Source: an uncultured Bacteroides sp.
GTDB lineage: Bacteria; Bacteroidota; Bacteroidia; Bacteroidales; Bacteroidaceae
Length of the DNA stretch: 64,000 nt
Assembly (NCBI RefSeq): GCF_959029255.1
Contig: NZ_CAUFUE010000002.1
Coordinates: forward strand, 62,001-126,000
Reading direction: 5' to 3'
Shown here: one piece after another, positions 6,658 through 15,624 of the stretch
Position numbering within the stretch: position 1 is the first letter of the stretch
How the letters are laid out: each line of letters starts with the position of its first letter
The notes under the pieces: model-generated
What the model saw: the letters and a program-made list of their open reading frames with translations, nothing else
What the model was told of the DNA's origin: nothing
Database searches by the model: none
Made by a program: the position numbers and the translations under genes

Positions 6658-9405
6658 ATGAATCAATCTATTTTCTGTTCACGCCACCACATCAGAGCCT
6701 TGCTACTGGTGTGCGTGGTTCTCTTAAACACAACGTTTGTTCACGGACAAAATAAAGAAGTCCGTTTGAGCTTGAATATACGCAACGCTACTTTGGAAAA
6801 TCTGGTGAAACAACTGGAAAACGCCACGGGCTTTTCTTTCGTCTACGGAGAGGAAGTCAAACTATCCCGCCACATCAATATGAAGGTGGAAAAGCAAACC
6901 ATCAGCGAAATATTGCAACGTGCCTTCGAGAACGAACCCATCAAATTCGAAATCTCAGGAAAACATATCCTGCTCTACAAGCGGCCCCTGCCGCAGAAAC
7001 CCGTTAGCCGTAAGTTCACTATCAGCGGATACGTGACAGACGGGGCGTCTTCAGAGACGCTGATTGGTGCCAATATCCTTGAGAGTCGTCGTTCCACGGG
7101 AACTGCCACCAATCCTTTCGGTTTCTATACGCTTACTTTGCCGGAAGGAGAAGCTGAGTTGACATTTTCTTATCTGGGTTATGATACCCGACACGACAGT
7201 TTTGAACTGACGAAGGATACGGTGCTCAATATCAGCCTGAACAACAATAACCAATTGGCAGAAGTAGTAATACTCTCGGACAAGCGGGAAGTAGGCATTC
7301 AAAGTACAGCCATGGGAGCCCACGATATACCGATGGCGCAAATCAGACATACGCCTACCATACTGGGTGAAGCGGATGTATTGAAAACCATCCAACTGAT
7401 GCCCGGTGTACAAGCCGGGATGGAGGGCTTTGCCGGGATGTACGTACGTGGAGGGGGCCCCGACCAAAATCTGGTGATGCTGGATGGCATTCCGGTTTAC
7501 AATGCCGACCACCTGTTGGGAGTATTCTCCGTATTCACTCCCGAAGCGGTAAAGAATACCACGCTTTTTAAAAGCTCTTTTCCCGCCCGGTATGGCGGAC
7601 GCCTCTCCTCCATCGTAGATGTACGCACCAACGATGGAGACATGCAGCGGTATCACGGTACGCTAAGCATCGGCATGCTGACGGACAAACTGCATCTGGA
7701 AGGACCTATCCTGAAAGGACGTACTTCATTCAGCCTCAGCGCAAGAGTCATACCGACCGTATTCTTTAAGAATCTGATTGTGGACAAGGACGATTATTAT
7801 ACCGATAAATACAACTACTACTTCTATGACCTCAACGCAAAGGTAAACCATAAGTTCAACGACCGTAGCCGCCTGTTCCTGGGCTTTTATAAAGGAAAAG
7901 ACCACTATCATTACAACAATGGCGACCACTTTACCAACAACAGTATGGACTCCCAAAGCTACTCCAACGACAAAAGCGCGCTGAATTGGGGGAATACCAT
8001 CGCATACGCCCGCTGGAATTATGCGCTCAGCAACCGGTTGTTCAGCAACATCACCTTTTCCTATAACGACTATCAAATGGCGCTGAACGAAGATATAGAC
8101 CAAAGCTATTTTTACAAGAACGAACTCTACAGCCGCTATTATTACTTCTCCGAATTCCGTTCGGGCATCCGCGACTGGAGCGCACGCATGGACTTCGACT
8201 ATACTCCGCGCCCACAACACCACATCAAGTTTGGAGCCGAATACATCCACCATACGTTCCGCCCCGGCGTATCCACTTCCAAGCTACAGGATATGGATAA
8301 CGGAACCGTATCGGCGGATACCATCTACAACACCAATGACAACCGGGGCATGCATGGCGAGGAATTTTCCATCTATGGAGAAGACAATATCGAGCTGAAC
8401 AACCACTTCAGCCTGAATGCGGGTGTACGCGCATCACTATTTCACACACAGGGAAAAAGTTATTTTTCGGTGCAGCCCCGCCTCTCTGCCCGCTACAATA
8501 TAGGCAACGGATTTTCCGCCAAAGCCTCCTACTCGTGTATGGCTCAATATGTGCATCTATTGTCATCTACCCCTTTCTCCATGCCTACCGACCTTTGGGT
8601 GCCCATCACCAAAAATGTCCGCCCCATGTATGCCAATCAGTATTCCGTTGGCGGCTATTACGCGGGAGTGCCGGGCTGGGAGTTCTCCATCGAAGGATAT
8701 TACAAGCAGATGAAGCACATTCTGGAATATCAGGACGGGGTATCTTTCTTCGGGACTTCCACCAACTGGGAGGAGAAAGTGGAAACCGGCGAAGGACGTT
8801 CGCTGGGCGTTGAAATCATGGCACAGAAAACACTGGGAAAGACAACCGGGTGGCTGGCATATACACTGTCGAAGACCGACCATCGCTTCAAAAACGGAAC
8901 GGTTAACCAAGGAGAATGGTTTCCTTACAAATATGACCGCCGCCACAACATCAGCCTGTGCCTTAATCATAAGTTCAACAACCGCATCGACATAGGCGCT
9001 TCCTGGATATTCAACACCGGAGGCTGCATAACGGTACCCGAAAGGGAAACAATCATCATTCGTCCGGACGGCAGCACCGAAGTGGGTACATATATCCCAC
9101 ATCGCAACAACTACCGCCTGCCTGCCAATCATCGCCTGAACCTGGGCGTCAACTTCAACAAGAAGACCAAGCATGGCACGCGTACCTGGAACATCAGCGT
9201 ATACAACGTTTACAACGCCATGAACCCCAACTTAGTATATAGTAAATGGCAAAAAGGATACAACCTCAATGACGAGTATTACAATACTATTTATCAGGGA
9301 AATGCAAATCAAAACGGCTACGCAAAGAAAGAAGCTAAGGGCGTTATCAAGAAATTGACTATATTGCCTTGCATCCCATCCGTCACTTATACCTATCGAT
9401 TCTAA
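6658..9405 (+). CDS. TonB-dependent outer-membrane receptor with STN signalling domain
   Basis: The 915-residue protein has a signal peptide (1-30), an STN domain (about 33-108, beginning VRLSLNIRNATLENLVKQLE) that passes signals to an anti-sigma factor, a carboxypeptidase-regulatory-like beta sandwich (about 120-205), a TonB plug (about 225-330, with MPGVQAGMEGFAGMYVRGGG and DGIPVYNADHLLG) and a beta barrel ending in TYRF, the aromatic end expected for outer-membrane insertion. It imports an unknown ligand using TonB energy and probably reports occupancy to the FecR-like protein and sigma factor upstream. The DUF4249 lipoprotein gene follows after 18 bases; the two are usually paired in this family. 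The ligand cannot be told from sequence. Confidence 0.9.
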   Translation: MNQSIFCSRHHIRALLLVCVVLLNTTFVHGQNKEVRLSLNIRNATLENLVKQLENATGFSFVYGEEVKLSRHINMKVEKQTISEILQRAFENEPIKFEISGKHILLYKRPLPQKPVSRKFTISGYVTDGASSETLIGANILESRRSTGTATNPFGFYTLTLPEGEAELTFSYLGYDTRHDSFELTKDTVLNISLNNNNQLAEVVILSDKREVGIQSTAMGAHDIPMAQIRHTPTILGEADVLKTIQLMPGVQAGMEGFAGMYVRGGGPDQNLVMLDGIPVYNADHLLGVFSVFTPEAVKNTTLFKSSFPARYGGRLSSIVDVRTNDGDMQRYHGTLSIGMLTDKLHLEGPILKGRTSFSLSARVIPTVFFKNLIVDKDDYYTDKYNYYFYDLNAKVNHKFNDRSRLFLGFYKGKDHYHYNNGDHFTNNSMDSQSYSNDKSALNWGNTIAYARWNYALSNRLFSNITFSYNDYQMALNEDIDQSYFYKNELYSRYYYFSEFRSGIRDWSARMDFDYTPRPQHHIKFGAEYIHHTFRPGVSTSKLQDMDNGTVSADTIYNTNDNRGMHGEEFSIYGEDNIELNNHFSLNAGVRASLFHTQGKSYFSVQPRLSARYNIGNGFSAKASYSCMAQYVHLLSSTPFSMPTDLWVPITKNVRPMYANQYSVGGYYAGVPGWEFSIEGYYKQMKHILEYQDGVSFFGTSTNWEEKVETGEGRSLGVEIMAQKTLGKTTGWLAYTLSKTDHRFKNGTVNQGEWFPYKYDRRHNISLCLNHKFNNRIDIGASWIFNTGGCITVPERETIIIRPDGSTEVGTYIPHRNNYRLPANHRLNLGVNFNKKTKHGTRTWNISVYNVYNAMNPNLVYSKWQKGYNLNDEYYNTIYQGNANQNGYAKKEAKGVIKKLTILPCIPSVTYTYRF

Positions 9406-9423
9406 TAAAGAAGCATCAAATAT

Positions 9424-10560
9424 ATGAAGACAAAAATGAAACTACACCTTATTATATATATAGCGATTACCATTCTCGCCACCGCTTGCGAAAATGAAAT
9501 CCCCTACACCTCTAAGCCACAGGAGACGAAACTCATTCTGAATGCGCTACTTGATGCGGGAACTAAAGAAAACAATGTCTACCTGCATCTTGCAGAAGGA
9601 AACAGTATCGGGCGTGTGGACGAAGCTACGCTTTCTCTTTACGTCAACGGGAAACTTGCCGAAACACCCCAAGCCGTATCTGCGGAAGAAATATACGGCC
9701 ACCTGCAGGGACAGGTCAGCGAAGATATCTACGAAGCATTGCTGAAAAGCTTGAATTACAAAAGATACCGTCTCACCACCGCCTTCACCCCCGGTGACCA
9801 CATACGCCTGGAAGCCACGGCAGAAGGCGGGAAATATCACGTAAGTTCGGAAGTTATCGTCCCCCAGCCCATAGAAAACCTGCAAGTGGACACCTGCCTG
9901 GCCTATCTGCGGGTTTACAAAGGACAAGAGCTCCACCGCCAATACAAAATCACCCTGCAAGACCGCCCCAACGAACGCAACTACTACCGCCTGGAAATCC
10001 TGAACGATTTCAGTTATCGTTGCGAATGGAAAGAATTGGTAAGAGATGAAAACGGAGAACCTATGACCGAAATAAACGAAAATGGTTATTGGCATTATGT
10101 TTATACAACCAAAGACACAATCATTAACGACCAGCAAACCGGGCTCATCAATCGTGAAGACGTGATACTGACCGACGGACATCCCGGCAGCTACGACGAT
10201 GAAAGCAATGAACTTTTTCCTACAATCACCAATAAATACAACATCTTCACCGACAGCCGTTTCAGCAACTCCACCGCAACCCTGAAAGTGTATACGCCGC
10301 ACTATCAGGATTACTATCCGATGCAAACCTACTACGATCAAATATACCGTACACAAACCATCACCGTACGCCTGCTCTGCCTCACCGAAGCCGAGTATCG
10401 TTACCTGAAAGCCTTGAATTGCCTGGACGATGGAGATTATGACGAAACAATCATGGAACCCATCACTCTACCCGGCAATGTGGAGAACGGACTTGGTTTC
10501 GTAGGAGTATGTTCAAGCGTTGAAACGCGTATAGTGTTGCCCGAAGAAGCTCGCTATTAA
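9424..10560 (+). CDS. DUF4249 outer-membrane lipoprotein
   Basis: A 378-residue lipoprotein: hydrophobic leader with lipidation Cys22 in ILATAC. The mature part starts ENEIPYTSKPQETKLILNAL and continues with beta-rich sequence typical of DUF4249, a Bacteroidetes family that partners STN-bearing TonB receptors. It lies 18 bases after the receptor gene in the same operon. By position it should be the surface lid or ligand-binding partner of the receptor, similar in role to SusD, but this is inference. Nothing broken is seen. Confidence 0.85.
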   Translation: MKTKMKLHLIIYIAITILATACENEIPYTSKPQETKLILNALLDAGTKENNVYLHLAEGNSIGRVDEATLSLYVNGKLAETPQAVSAEEIYGHLQGQVSEDIYEALLKSLNYKRYRLTTAFTPGDHIRLEATAEGGKYHVSSEVIVPQPIENLQVDTCLAYLRVYKGQELHRQYKITLQDRPNERNYYRLEILNDFSYRCEWKELVRDENGEPMTEINENGYWHYVYTTKDTIINDQQTGLINREDVILTDGHPGSYDDESNELFPTITNKYNIFTDSRFSNSTATLKVYTPHYQDYYPMQTYYDQIYRTQTITVRLLCLTEAEYRYLKALNCLDDGDYDETIMEPITLPGNVENGLGFVGVCSSVETRIVLPEEARY

Positions 10561-10884
10561 TAAGCAAAGCCAGTATCGACATATATCCTTTTGTTAATAA
10601 AGCCAGTAATATGCTGTCACGTTGAACAGTTTCACACCGGGGTAATATTACAATTCGATTACAAAACCAGTCTTAAACGACTATTTTCACATCGCAAAAT
10701 TGATATAAATCAAGAAATGAAGGTATATTATGCATTTTCCTCTTTATTCATTTCTATGTTATAAAACATATTCCTATATTTGCATAGGTAAAAAGAAAAA
10801 GCTAAGCGCTTAGAGCTGTTTTCAATAGGTATTAGATTTAGATTAGATTAGTTTTTAGGTATAACATTTAAAAAAGTAGGTATT
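10561..10884. other. 324-base intergenic region with promoter and leader
   Basis: No reading frame of note. The right half holds the promoter at 10775-10782 and an A/T-rich leader of about 95 bases. The leader carries a perfect 12-bp palindrome, CTAAGCGCTTAG (10802-10813), about 13 bases after the expected start point, and repeated GATTAGATTAG-like runs near 10840-10855. The left part (10561-10740) shows nothing I can identify. Confidence 0.5.
10775..10782 (+). promoter_or_regulatory. -7 promoter box for the 10885 gene
   Basis: TATATTTG followed by C matches TAnnTTTG. Transcription would start near 10789, giving a leader of about 95 bases. Confidence 0.65.
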
Positions 10885-11238
10885 ATGAAAAGATTAGGAT
10901 TAACATTAGTGGCAGCAGTCTGCCTGACTGCTACAACATTTGCAGCAGGAAATCAGCCTACAACTGCAAAATGGGAAGGTAACATCAACGTATCAAAATT
11001 GAGTAAATATTTGAATTTGTCCGCCGACCAGCACGAAGAAGTGGCTAACATCTGCGAATACTTCAGCGAACAGATGTCTCGCGCCACGAATTCAAAGAAA
11101 AATCAGGAAAAGCTGCTTCGCAACGCAGTTTACGGTAACTTGAAACTGATGAAAAAGACTTTAAATGAAAAGCAATATGCTGATTATGCCAAAGTTTTGA
11201 ACGTTACGTTGTTGAATAAAGGTATCGAGGTGAAATAA
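10885..11238 (+). CDS. Small exported helical protein, function unknown
   Basis: The 117-residue product has a clear signal peptide (residues 1-21, cleaved after TFAAG) and a mature part of about 95 residues that reads as amphipathic helices, including SKYLNLSADQHEEVANICEY and a C-terminal KQYADYAKVLNVTL. The LSxDQ...V and KQYADYxK pattern recalls Spy/DUF4890-like periplasmic helical proteins, but I cannot assign a family. It has its own promoter and a strong terminator, so it is a single-gene unit; the compact, strongly framed layout suggests good expression. Confidence 0.8.
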   Translation: MKRLGLTLVAAVCLTATTFAAGNQPTTAKWEGNINVSKLSKYLNLSADQHEEVANICEYFSEQMSRATNSKKNQEKLLRNAVYGNLKLMKKTLNEKQYADYAKVLNVTLLNKGIEVK

Positions 11239-11280
11239 TAATCGCCGCCGATAAACGCAGAATATATTCAGTTAGTAAAT

Positions 11281-11318
11281 AAAAGGCGTTGAACCCGTTG
11301 TTCAACGCCTTTTTCTTT
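11281..11318. terminator. Strong intrinsic terminator
   Basis: AAAAGGCGTTGAAC and GTTCAACGCCTTTTT form a 14-bp perfect stem with a 5-base loop, followed by T-rich sequence. It ends the small exported protein gene on the plus strand. The A run on the left lets it also work for the minus-strand LytTR regulator gene ending at 11374. Confidence 0.9.
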
Positions 11319-11373
11319 ACGTCAACAGCGTAACCATACGATGTCAACTCCCTAACCAGTTATGCTCCTACTT

Positions 11374-12126
11374 TCACAAGCAAAAACGATCTTGTAGTTC
11401 TTTCTTATATTTTTTAGAAACAATTAATTCCGTTACTTTGTCGAAAGGAGGATACAGGATACAATTATTGTCCTTGATAAGCATCAGATAATCGATGTTG
11501 ATGATGTAGGACTGATGTATCTGCACGAATCCGGGGGAATACTGAATGATTTGCTCTGCCGTCATACCCCGGCGCAGTGCCAACGGCGGCTGATTATTCA
11601 AAATCACCTCCCACTGTTTGCGGTCGGAGCAATAGCGAAAGAAACCAATCTCAGCCGGACGAAGCGCACGCATATCATTGGTCGGTGTAAATACGATAAA
11701 GGTTTGTCCGGTCTGCAAAGGCATTCCGGTAGGTAAGGATGTTCGCTGCCCTGCCTCGGCTTGCTTCACAAAACGCGCGAGAATTTCCTTTAAATCCTGT
11801 TCCTCAAAAGGTTTCAGCAAATAATCGAACGCAGCTTCACGAATAGCCTGAATCATGTATTTATCGTATGCCGTATAGAATACGACCCGCATGTTCCACG
11901 CAATGCTGTCACGCACTTCCCGCAGGAGTTCCAATCCCGTTATATCGGGCATCTCTACATCCAGAAACAGTAGGTCAGGCTGCACCTTGGCAATGAGCTT
12001 CTTTCCCTGCTTACCGTTCCGGGCAGTTCCCGAAACAGAAAAACGAATGTCTTTTTTTAACTCGAAACTTAAATTCTCGAGAGACACCTCGTCATCATCC
12101 ACTATAACAACCTTGTATTTGTCCAT
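11374..12126 (-). CDS. LytTR-family response regulator
   Basis: A 250-residue regulator starting MDKYKVVIVDDDEV at ATG 12126; a longer frame to 12192 has no family resemblance. The receiver domain covers 1-120 with phospho-acceptor Asp56 (LLFLDVEMP) and Lys near 106 (FDYLLKPFEEQD). The LytTR DNA-binding domain covers about 145-250 (FIVFTPTNDMRALRPAEIGF ... QIHQSYIINIDYLMLIKDNN). It lies 128 bases after the TPR-histidine kinase gene, its probable partner. The target genes are unknown. Confidence 0.9.
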   Translation of the reverse strand: MDKYKVVIVDDDEVSLENLSFELKKDIRFSVSGTARNGKQGKKLIAKVQPDLLFLDVEMPDITGLELLREVRDSIAWNMRVVFYTAYDKYMIQAIREAAFDYLLKPFEEQDLKEILARFVKQAEAGQRTSLPTGMPLQTGQTFIVFTPTNDMRALRPAEIGFFRYCSDRKQWEVILNNQPPLALRRGMTAEQIIQYSPGFVQIHQSYIINIDYLMLIKDNNCILYPPFDKVTELIVSKKYKKELQDRFCL

Positions 12127-12254
12127 TATAACCTGTTTTCTTTGGCGAATATAAAAAATATTTAATTTATACGCAAAGCGGATAACGAGCATTTGAGGAC
12201 TATCCAGCCTAAAGCCGGACTATTCTTGCAAAAAACAAGACTAAACAGTCCTTC

Positions 12255-14282
12255 TTAAATTTCATAATTGTACTTGTCGGGGAGCATAAAAGTAACTTCA
12301 CAACCGGTTTCGCCACCGGGCAAGGTAATATTGTGTATGGAGACGTCGATTGACTCCCTATTTTTCATGTTCAGTATCTGGATGGTCTGCATAATTACCT
12401 TCATGCCCGTACCGGTTCCCCTGTTTTGACTGTTGGGACGATAACCGCCACCGTTATCCGTTATCTTGATACAAATGCCACCCTCCCGGCGACGAATGTC
12501 AATCCACAGATTGCGTTCCCCTTCCTTCCCCCACAAAGCGTGCTTCACCGCATTTTCTACCGGGATTTGTATCAGCATGGAAGGAAGCCGGACCTGTCCG
12601 GGTTGTACAGCTTCTCCAATCTCTATTACCGGATGAAAATCCGTCCCCAAAGAACGGCATTCCAAGTCGATGTACGTTTTCACAAAATCGAGCTCCTCAG
12701 CCAAGGTAACACACAATTGTTCCGCCAGTTCCAGGTTACGCCGCATCAACTTCACCAAAGAAGCCAATTCCTGCTGCTCGGTTTCTTTCCGGCTTACCAT
12801 CTCCTGGTTGAGCACATTGAAGATGAAATGGGGAGACAAGCGGTTGCGGATATTCTCCAAACGAAGGGAAGAAACGGTACGGCGGTTTTTGGCAAGCATC
12901 AGTGCACGTATCTTCTTGTTATACAGATAGATGAAAACAGCAACCATCAACGCAACAATGGCTATGGCAAATACAACGAAGCGGGTCTGCCGCAATTCCA
13001 GCACTTCGTTCTCTTTCTTCTGGAACAGCACTTTGTGCGCCATCAACGTAGAATCCTGCTGATAACGTAAGGTTAAATCTGCCGTATGCATCCTTATACG
13101 TTCGTTACGGATGGAATCATCGAGACGGTTATTCTCCTTGAGATAGTAGTAAGCGTTCCGGTAATCTCGCGCATTTTCATAATATTGTTGCAAGTATTTG
13201 TTACGTATATGCACCATGTCCGGATCGATGTCCGACGGGGCGATACCCTCTGTCAATATACGTCGCGCCTTGGATAAGTCTTTCCGAAGCAATGCCAATT
13301 CCAAGTCCTGGGTATCGAGATAATATAACGCGGTCGTTATACCCGTTTTCTCAAAGAATGGCCGGCACTTGTTGATGTATTCAGAAGCGGAATCCGGTTC
13401 ATTTATCTGTAAAAAACAATCTCCCAGATTCAGCCAAACCAGGTTCAGTTCAAAGACCATATCGGGATAATCTTTCACAAGATTGGTAACCCGCTTGAAA
13501 TACTTGATGGCAGTCTCATAATCTTCCCGGTAATAATAGGAAGTCCCCCTGTTGTTCAGATAGAAATGTTTCTCAAAAGGCAACATGCTGTCGTAACTCC
13601 GGGCAGCCAGATTATAATAATAATCACACTGCTCAAAATCACGCAAAGCCACATAAATCTGTCCCAAGCCATAATAAATCGGCGGTTTCTTGGCAGATGT
13701 GATATTGAGCGAATCACACAGCAACAACGCCCTTCTGTACCAGGCCGCCCCCACATCCAATTTGCCTAGCCTATTGCTGGCATCGGCAAGATTCATCAGG
13801 ATGTCAGGCACCACATCCATTCCTGTTCCCTTCATCCGCAGTTCGTATGCCTTCCGGAAGTAAACTTCCGCAGAATCCATGTATCCCGTCCGCGCGTAGA
13901 TATTCCCTTTCATGTTGCAGCACTCCGATTGCAGGTCCGCCAATCGCGGAGAAAAAGGTTGCCTTTCCGTAAAATCCTCGATTTGGCGTATCAAAAGTCG
14001 TGCGGAATCAATATCGGATGTACTCAGGCAAGTCTTCAAGGCTACAGCCAGATAGTTATAACGCACCAGGCTGTCCTTGACAACCCGCATACGTTGCAAT
14101 GCCCGCGTCCGCACTTTTCGAGGGGCAATAGATACTGAATCACCATTTGTCCCGAAAAAAGATTCGAATGACTGCATTTCACTCCGGGCTATCGTTTCTT
14201 CACGGGATGTGCAAGCAACCCAAACAACGGTAACCGCAATCCCGATACACAACAACTCTCTAATCCTCGCCTTCTTCCACAT
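12255..14282 (-). CDS. TPR-sensor histidine kinase, LytS/YehU type
   Basis: From ATG 14282 the product has 675 residues. The leader ends VWVAC, so it may be lipid-attached or simply anchored. A long TPR region (about 65-400) would lie outside the cytoplasm; the membrane helix (about 430-455: FVVFAIAIVALMVAVFIYLY) leads to a His_kinase domain with the phospho-acceptor in RLSPHFIFNVLNQE, and an ATP-binding part with VENAVKH (N box) and ITDNGGGY (G box). This is the common Bacteroidetes design in which periplasmic TPRs control a LytTR regulator, here the gene just downstream. A 9-residue longer start at 14309 is possible. The signal is unknown. Confidence 0.88.
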   Translation of the reverse strand: MWKKARIRELLCIGIAVTVVWVACTSREETIARSEMQSFESFFGTNGDSVSIAPRKVRTRALQRMRVVKDSLVRYNYLAVALKTCLSTSDIDSARLLIRQIEDFTERQPFSPRLADLQSECCNMKGNIYARTGYMDSAEVYFRKAYELRMKGTGMDVVPDILMNLADASNRLGKLDVGAAWYRRALLLCDSLNITSAKKPPIYYGLGQIYVALRDFEQCDYYYNLAARSYDSMLPFEKHFYLNNRGTSYYYREDYETAIKYFKRVTNLVKDYPDMVFELNLVWLNLGDCFLQINEPDSASEYINKCRPFFEKTGITTALYYLDTQDLELALLRKDLSKARRILTEGIAPSDIDPDMVHIRNKYLQQYYENARDYRNAYYYLKENNRLDDSIRNERIRMHTADLTLRYQQDSTLMAHKVLFQKKENEVLELRQTRFVVFAIAIVALMVAVFIYLYNKKIRALMLAKNRRTVSSLRLENIRNRLSPHFIFNVLNQEMVSRKETEQQELASLVKLMRRNLELAEQLCVTLAEELDFVKTYIDLECRSLGTDFHPVIEIGEAVQPGQVRLPSMLIQIPVENAVKHALWGKEGERNLWIDIRRREGGICIKITDNGGGYRPNSQNRGTGTGMKVIMQTIQILNMKNRESIDVSIHNITLPGGETGCEVTFMLPDKYNYEI

Positions 14283-14387
14283 AGTCCCAATATTTTCCGG
14301 TTCATGCAATACAGGCGCAAACTTAGCATTTATTAATGAAACACAGCAATGCAGTGATGTAAATCTTTATACAAACCGACTATTATT

Positions 14388-14409
14388 TAAGTTTCGCAAG
14401 CGAAACTTA
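14388..14409. repeat. 22-bp palindrome
   Basis: TAAGTTTCGC and GCGAAACTTA flank two bases, making a near-perfect palindrome. It lies about 105 bases upstream of the TPR-kinase start and directly beside the ACAAGG repeat. It could be an operator for the kinase gene or the end of the repeat element. Confidence 0.5.
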
Positions 14410-14411
14410 TT

Positions 14412-14626
14412 AGTTGACAAGGAGACAAGGGGACAAGGAGACAAGGGAATTAGTTGACAAGGAAAGGATGTCAGCTGAACAATGGGAATAGGAAGTGTGA
14501 GAATCGTTTTCGATACTTTCTCCCTTGTCAACTCGTTTACTGACACCTTGTTAACTTGTTTCCTTGTTAACTTGTTTCCTTGTTCACTTGTCCCCTTGTC
14601 AACTTATCCCCTTGTCTCCTTGAGAT
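14412..14626. repeat. Inverted arrays of ACAAGG units
   Basis: The left block (14413-14462) is made of tandem units such as GGAGACAAG and GTTGACAAGG. The right block (14519-14626) carries the complement in units of CTTGT with CCCC, TTTC or CAACT spacers. Together they form an imperfect long inverted repeat with a 57-base centre. The right block overlaps the last codons of the HU-like gene: its final residues, Glu-Thr-Arg-Gly, and the stop codon are written in repeat units. Comparable arrays are scattered in other Bacteroides genomes. No gene is present between the blocks. Confidence 0.8.
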
Positions 14627-15212
14627 AAACCACCGTCCGTCCACTGCCATACTTACGGAGGATGCCTTCTTTTACAAACAGGTTCAAATCAGCCACAGCC
14701 TGTTGTTTTGTTTTTCCTGTCAATGCTTCGTAATCTGCACGAATAATGCAACCATGCTGTTCCAAGTGTTGCAAGAGCCGTCCGCGTCTCTGCTCCATCG
14801 TCAAAGAAGAATGAGAGACATAGGGAGAAGCTTTCCGTTCCAGTTCCATAAGCGCGAAACGCTTACGGAGTTTGTTACTGATGCGCAAGTTCATGTTTTG
14901 AAAATGCACGGAAGGCGAGCGTATCTCTTTCCTGTCTTGTACATAATGGTCGCACTTCAGGGATACGGAAAAAAATCCCAGTTCCCCTACTTCCACATTC
15001 CAGCCGTCTGCCAGCCAGCGTTGCAGTTCATCGGTAATGGCCTGCAAGGTACCGTCCAAAATGGCTTGACTGAACCCCGTGGCATTATGTACTATTTCCA
15101 GGAACTTGTCGGCATATATAGTACCTTTAGGCAGGATACGTGCATGCAGTTTCTGCTCTTCGTTTTCACCCGACGGATCAGGGGTTTGGTATAAATCGTA
15201 ATAAGCGCTCAT
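14604..15212 (-). CDS. HU-like DNA-binding protein with C-terminal winged-helix extension
   Basis: The 202-residue protein has an HU/IHF-related domain in residues 1-125 (KGTIYADKFLEIVHNATGFS ... GWNVEVGELGFFSVSLKCDH), the Bacteroidales-type HU relative. The extension (about 130-200) looks like a winged helix: MEQRRGRLLQHLEQHGCI followed by TGKTKQQAVADLNLFVKEG and a short beta hairpin GRTVVYLKE. It probably binds DNA. Its last four residues and stop come from the ACAAGG repeat. Upstream, several CGTAT-containing inverted and direct repeats suggest autoregulation. Confidence 0.85.
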   Translation of the reverse strand: MSAYYDLYQTPDPSGENEEQKLHARILPKGTIYADKFLEIVHNATGFSQAILDGTLQAITDELQRWLADGWNVEVGELGFFSVSLKCDHYVQDRKEIRSPSVHFQNMNLRISNKLRKRFALMELERKASPYVSHSSLTMEQRRGRLLQHLEQHGCIIRADYEALTGKTKQQAVADLNLFVKEGILRKYGSGRTVVYLKETRG

Positions 15213-15268
15213 AAGCTATAAAGTTTTAAAAGGGAATATTAAGTTAGTAAAACAGGACTTATAAGCTA

Positions 15269-15276
15269 CAAAAGTA
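15269..15276 (-). promoter_or_regulatory. -7 promoter box for the HU-like gene
   Basis: The minus strand reads TACTTTTG, matching TAnnTTTG, 57 bases before the ATG at 15212. Confidence 0.6.
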
Positions 15277-15288
15277 GGAATTTTATTT

Positions 15289-15374
15289 CGTATAATAGCT
15301 GTTTACGTATAGTATGACAATTATTTCTTTTTCGTATGATAGTTGTCATACAAAAAGGAAATATATATTATACG
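15289..15374. promoter_or_regulatory. Repeated CGTAT sites, likely operator array
   Basis: Outer arms CGTATAATA (15289-15297) and TATTATACG (15366-15374) are inverted; inner arms GTATGACAA (15312-15320) and TTGTCATAC (15343-15351) are also inverted. In addition TTCGTATAATAGCTGT (15287 on) recurs as TTCGTATGATAGTTGT (15331 on) with two changes. The array sits at and upstream of the -33 position of the HU-like gene's promoter. Binding by the HU-like protein itself or another regulator is inferred. Confidence 0.5.
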
Positions 15375-15585
15375 AAGTATTTTTCCTAACGGAAGGGATT
15401 AAATGAGGGAGATTGGGGGATAAAAGTAGGGGAGAAATTCCTAAGAGAGACTGAAAAAGGAGAAAGACTGCAAAATAGCAACCAGTGAAATCTATCTTCC
15501 AATGAAAAAAATAATGAGTAATAGAGACGATTTTTGACCTGATAATCCCTAGAAATATCTGTTTATAATGAAAATCTTTTTATTC

Positions 15586-15620
15586 TTTTGTATTTTTAAA
15601 ATTATTTTTTGTAGTTTTGC
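15586..15620 (+). promoter_or_regulatory. Promoter of the structured RNA
   Basis: A -33 element TTTTG (15586-15590) is followed after 21 bases by TAGTTTTGC (15612-15620), a full match to the Bacteroidetes promoter pattern. Transcription should start near 15625. Confidence 0.7.
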
Positions 15621-15624
15621 GATG

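Larger units (their letters stand above)
15213..15624. other. Divergent intergenic region between the HU-like gene and the RNA
   Basis: No gene. It holds the HU-gene promoter, an array of CGTAT repeats (15289-15374), an A/G-rich stretch (about 15400-15530) without recognisable signals, and the RNA promoter at its right end. Confidence 0.6.
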
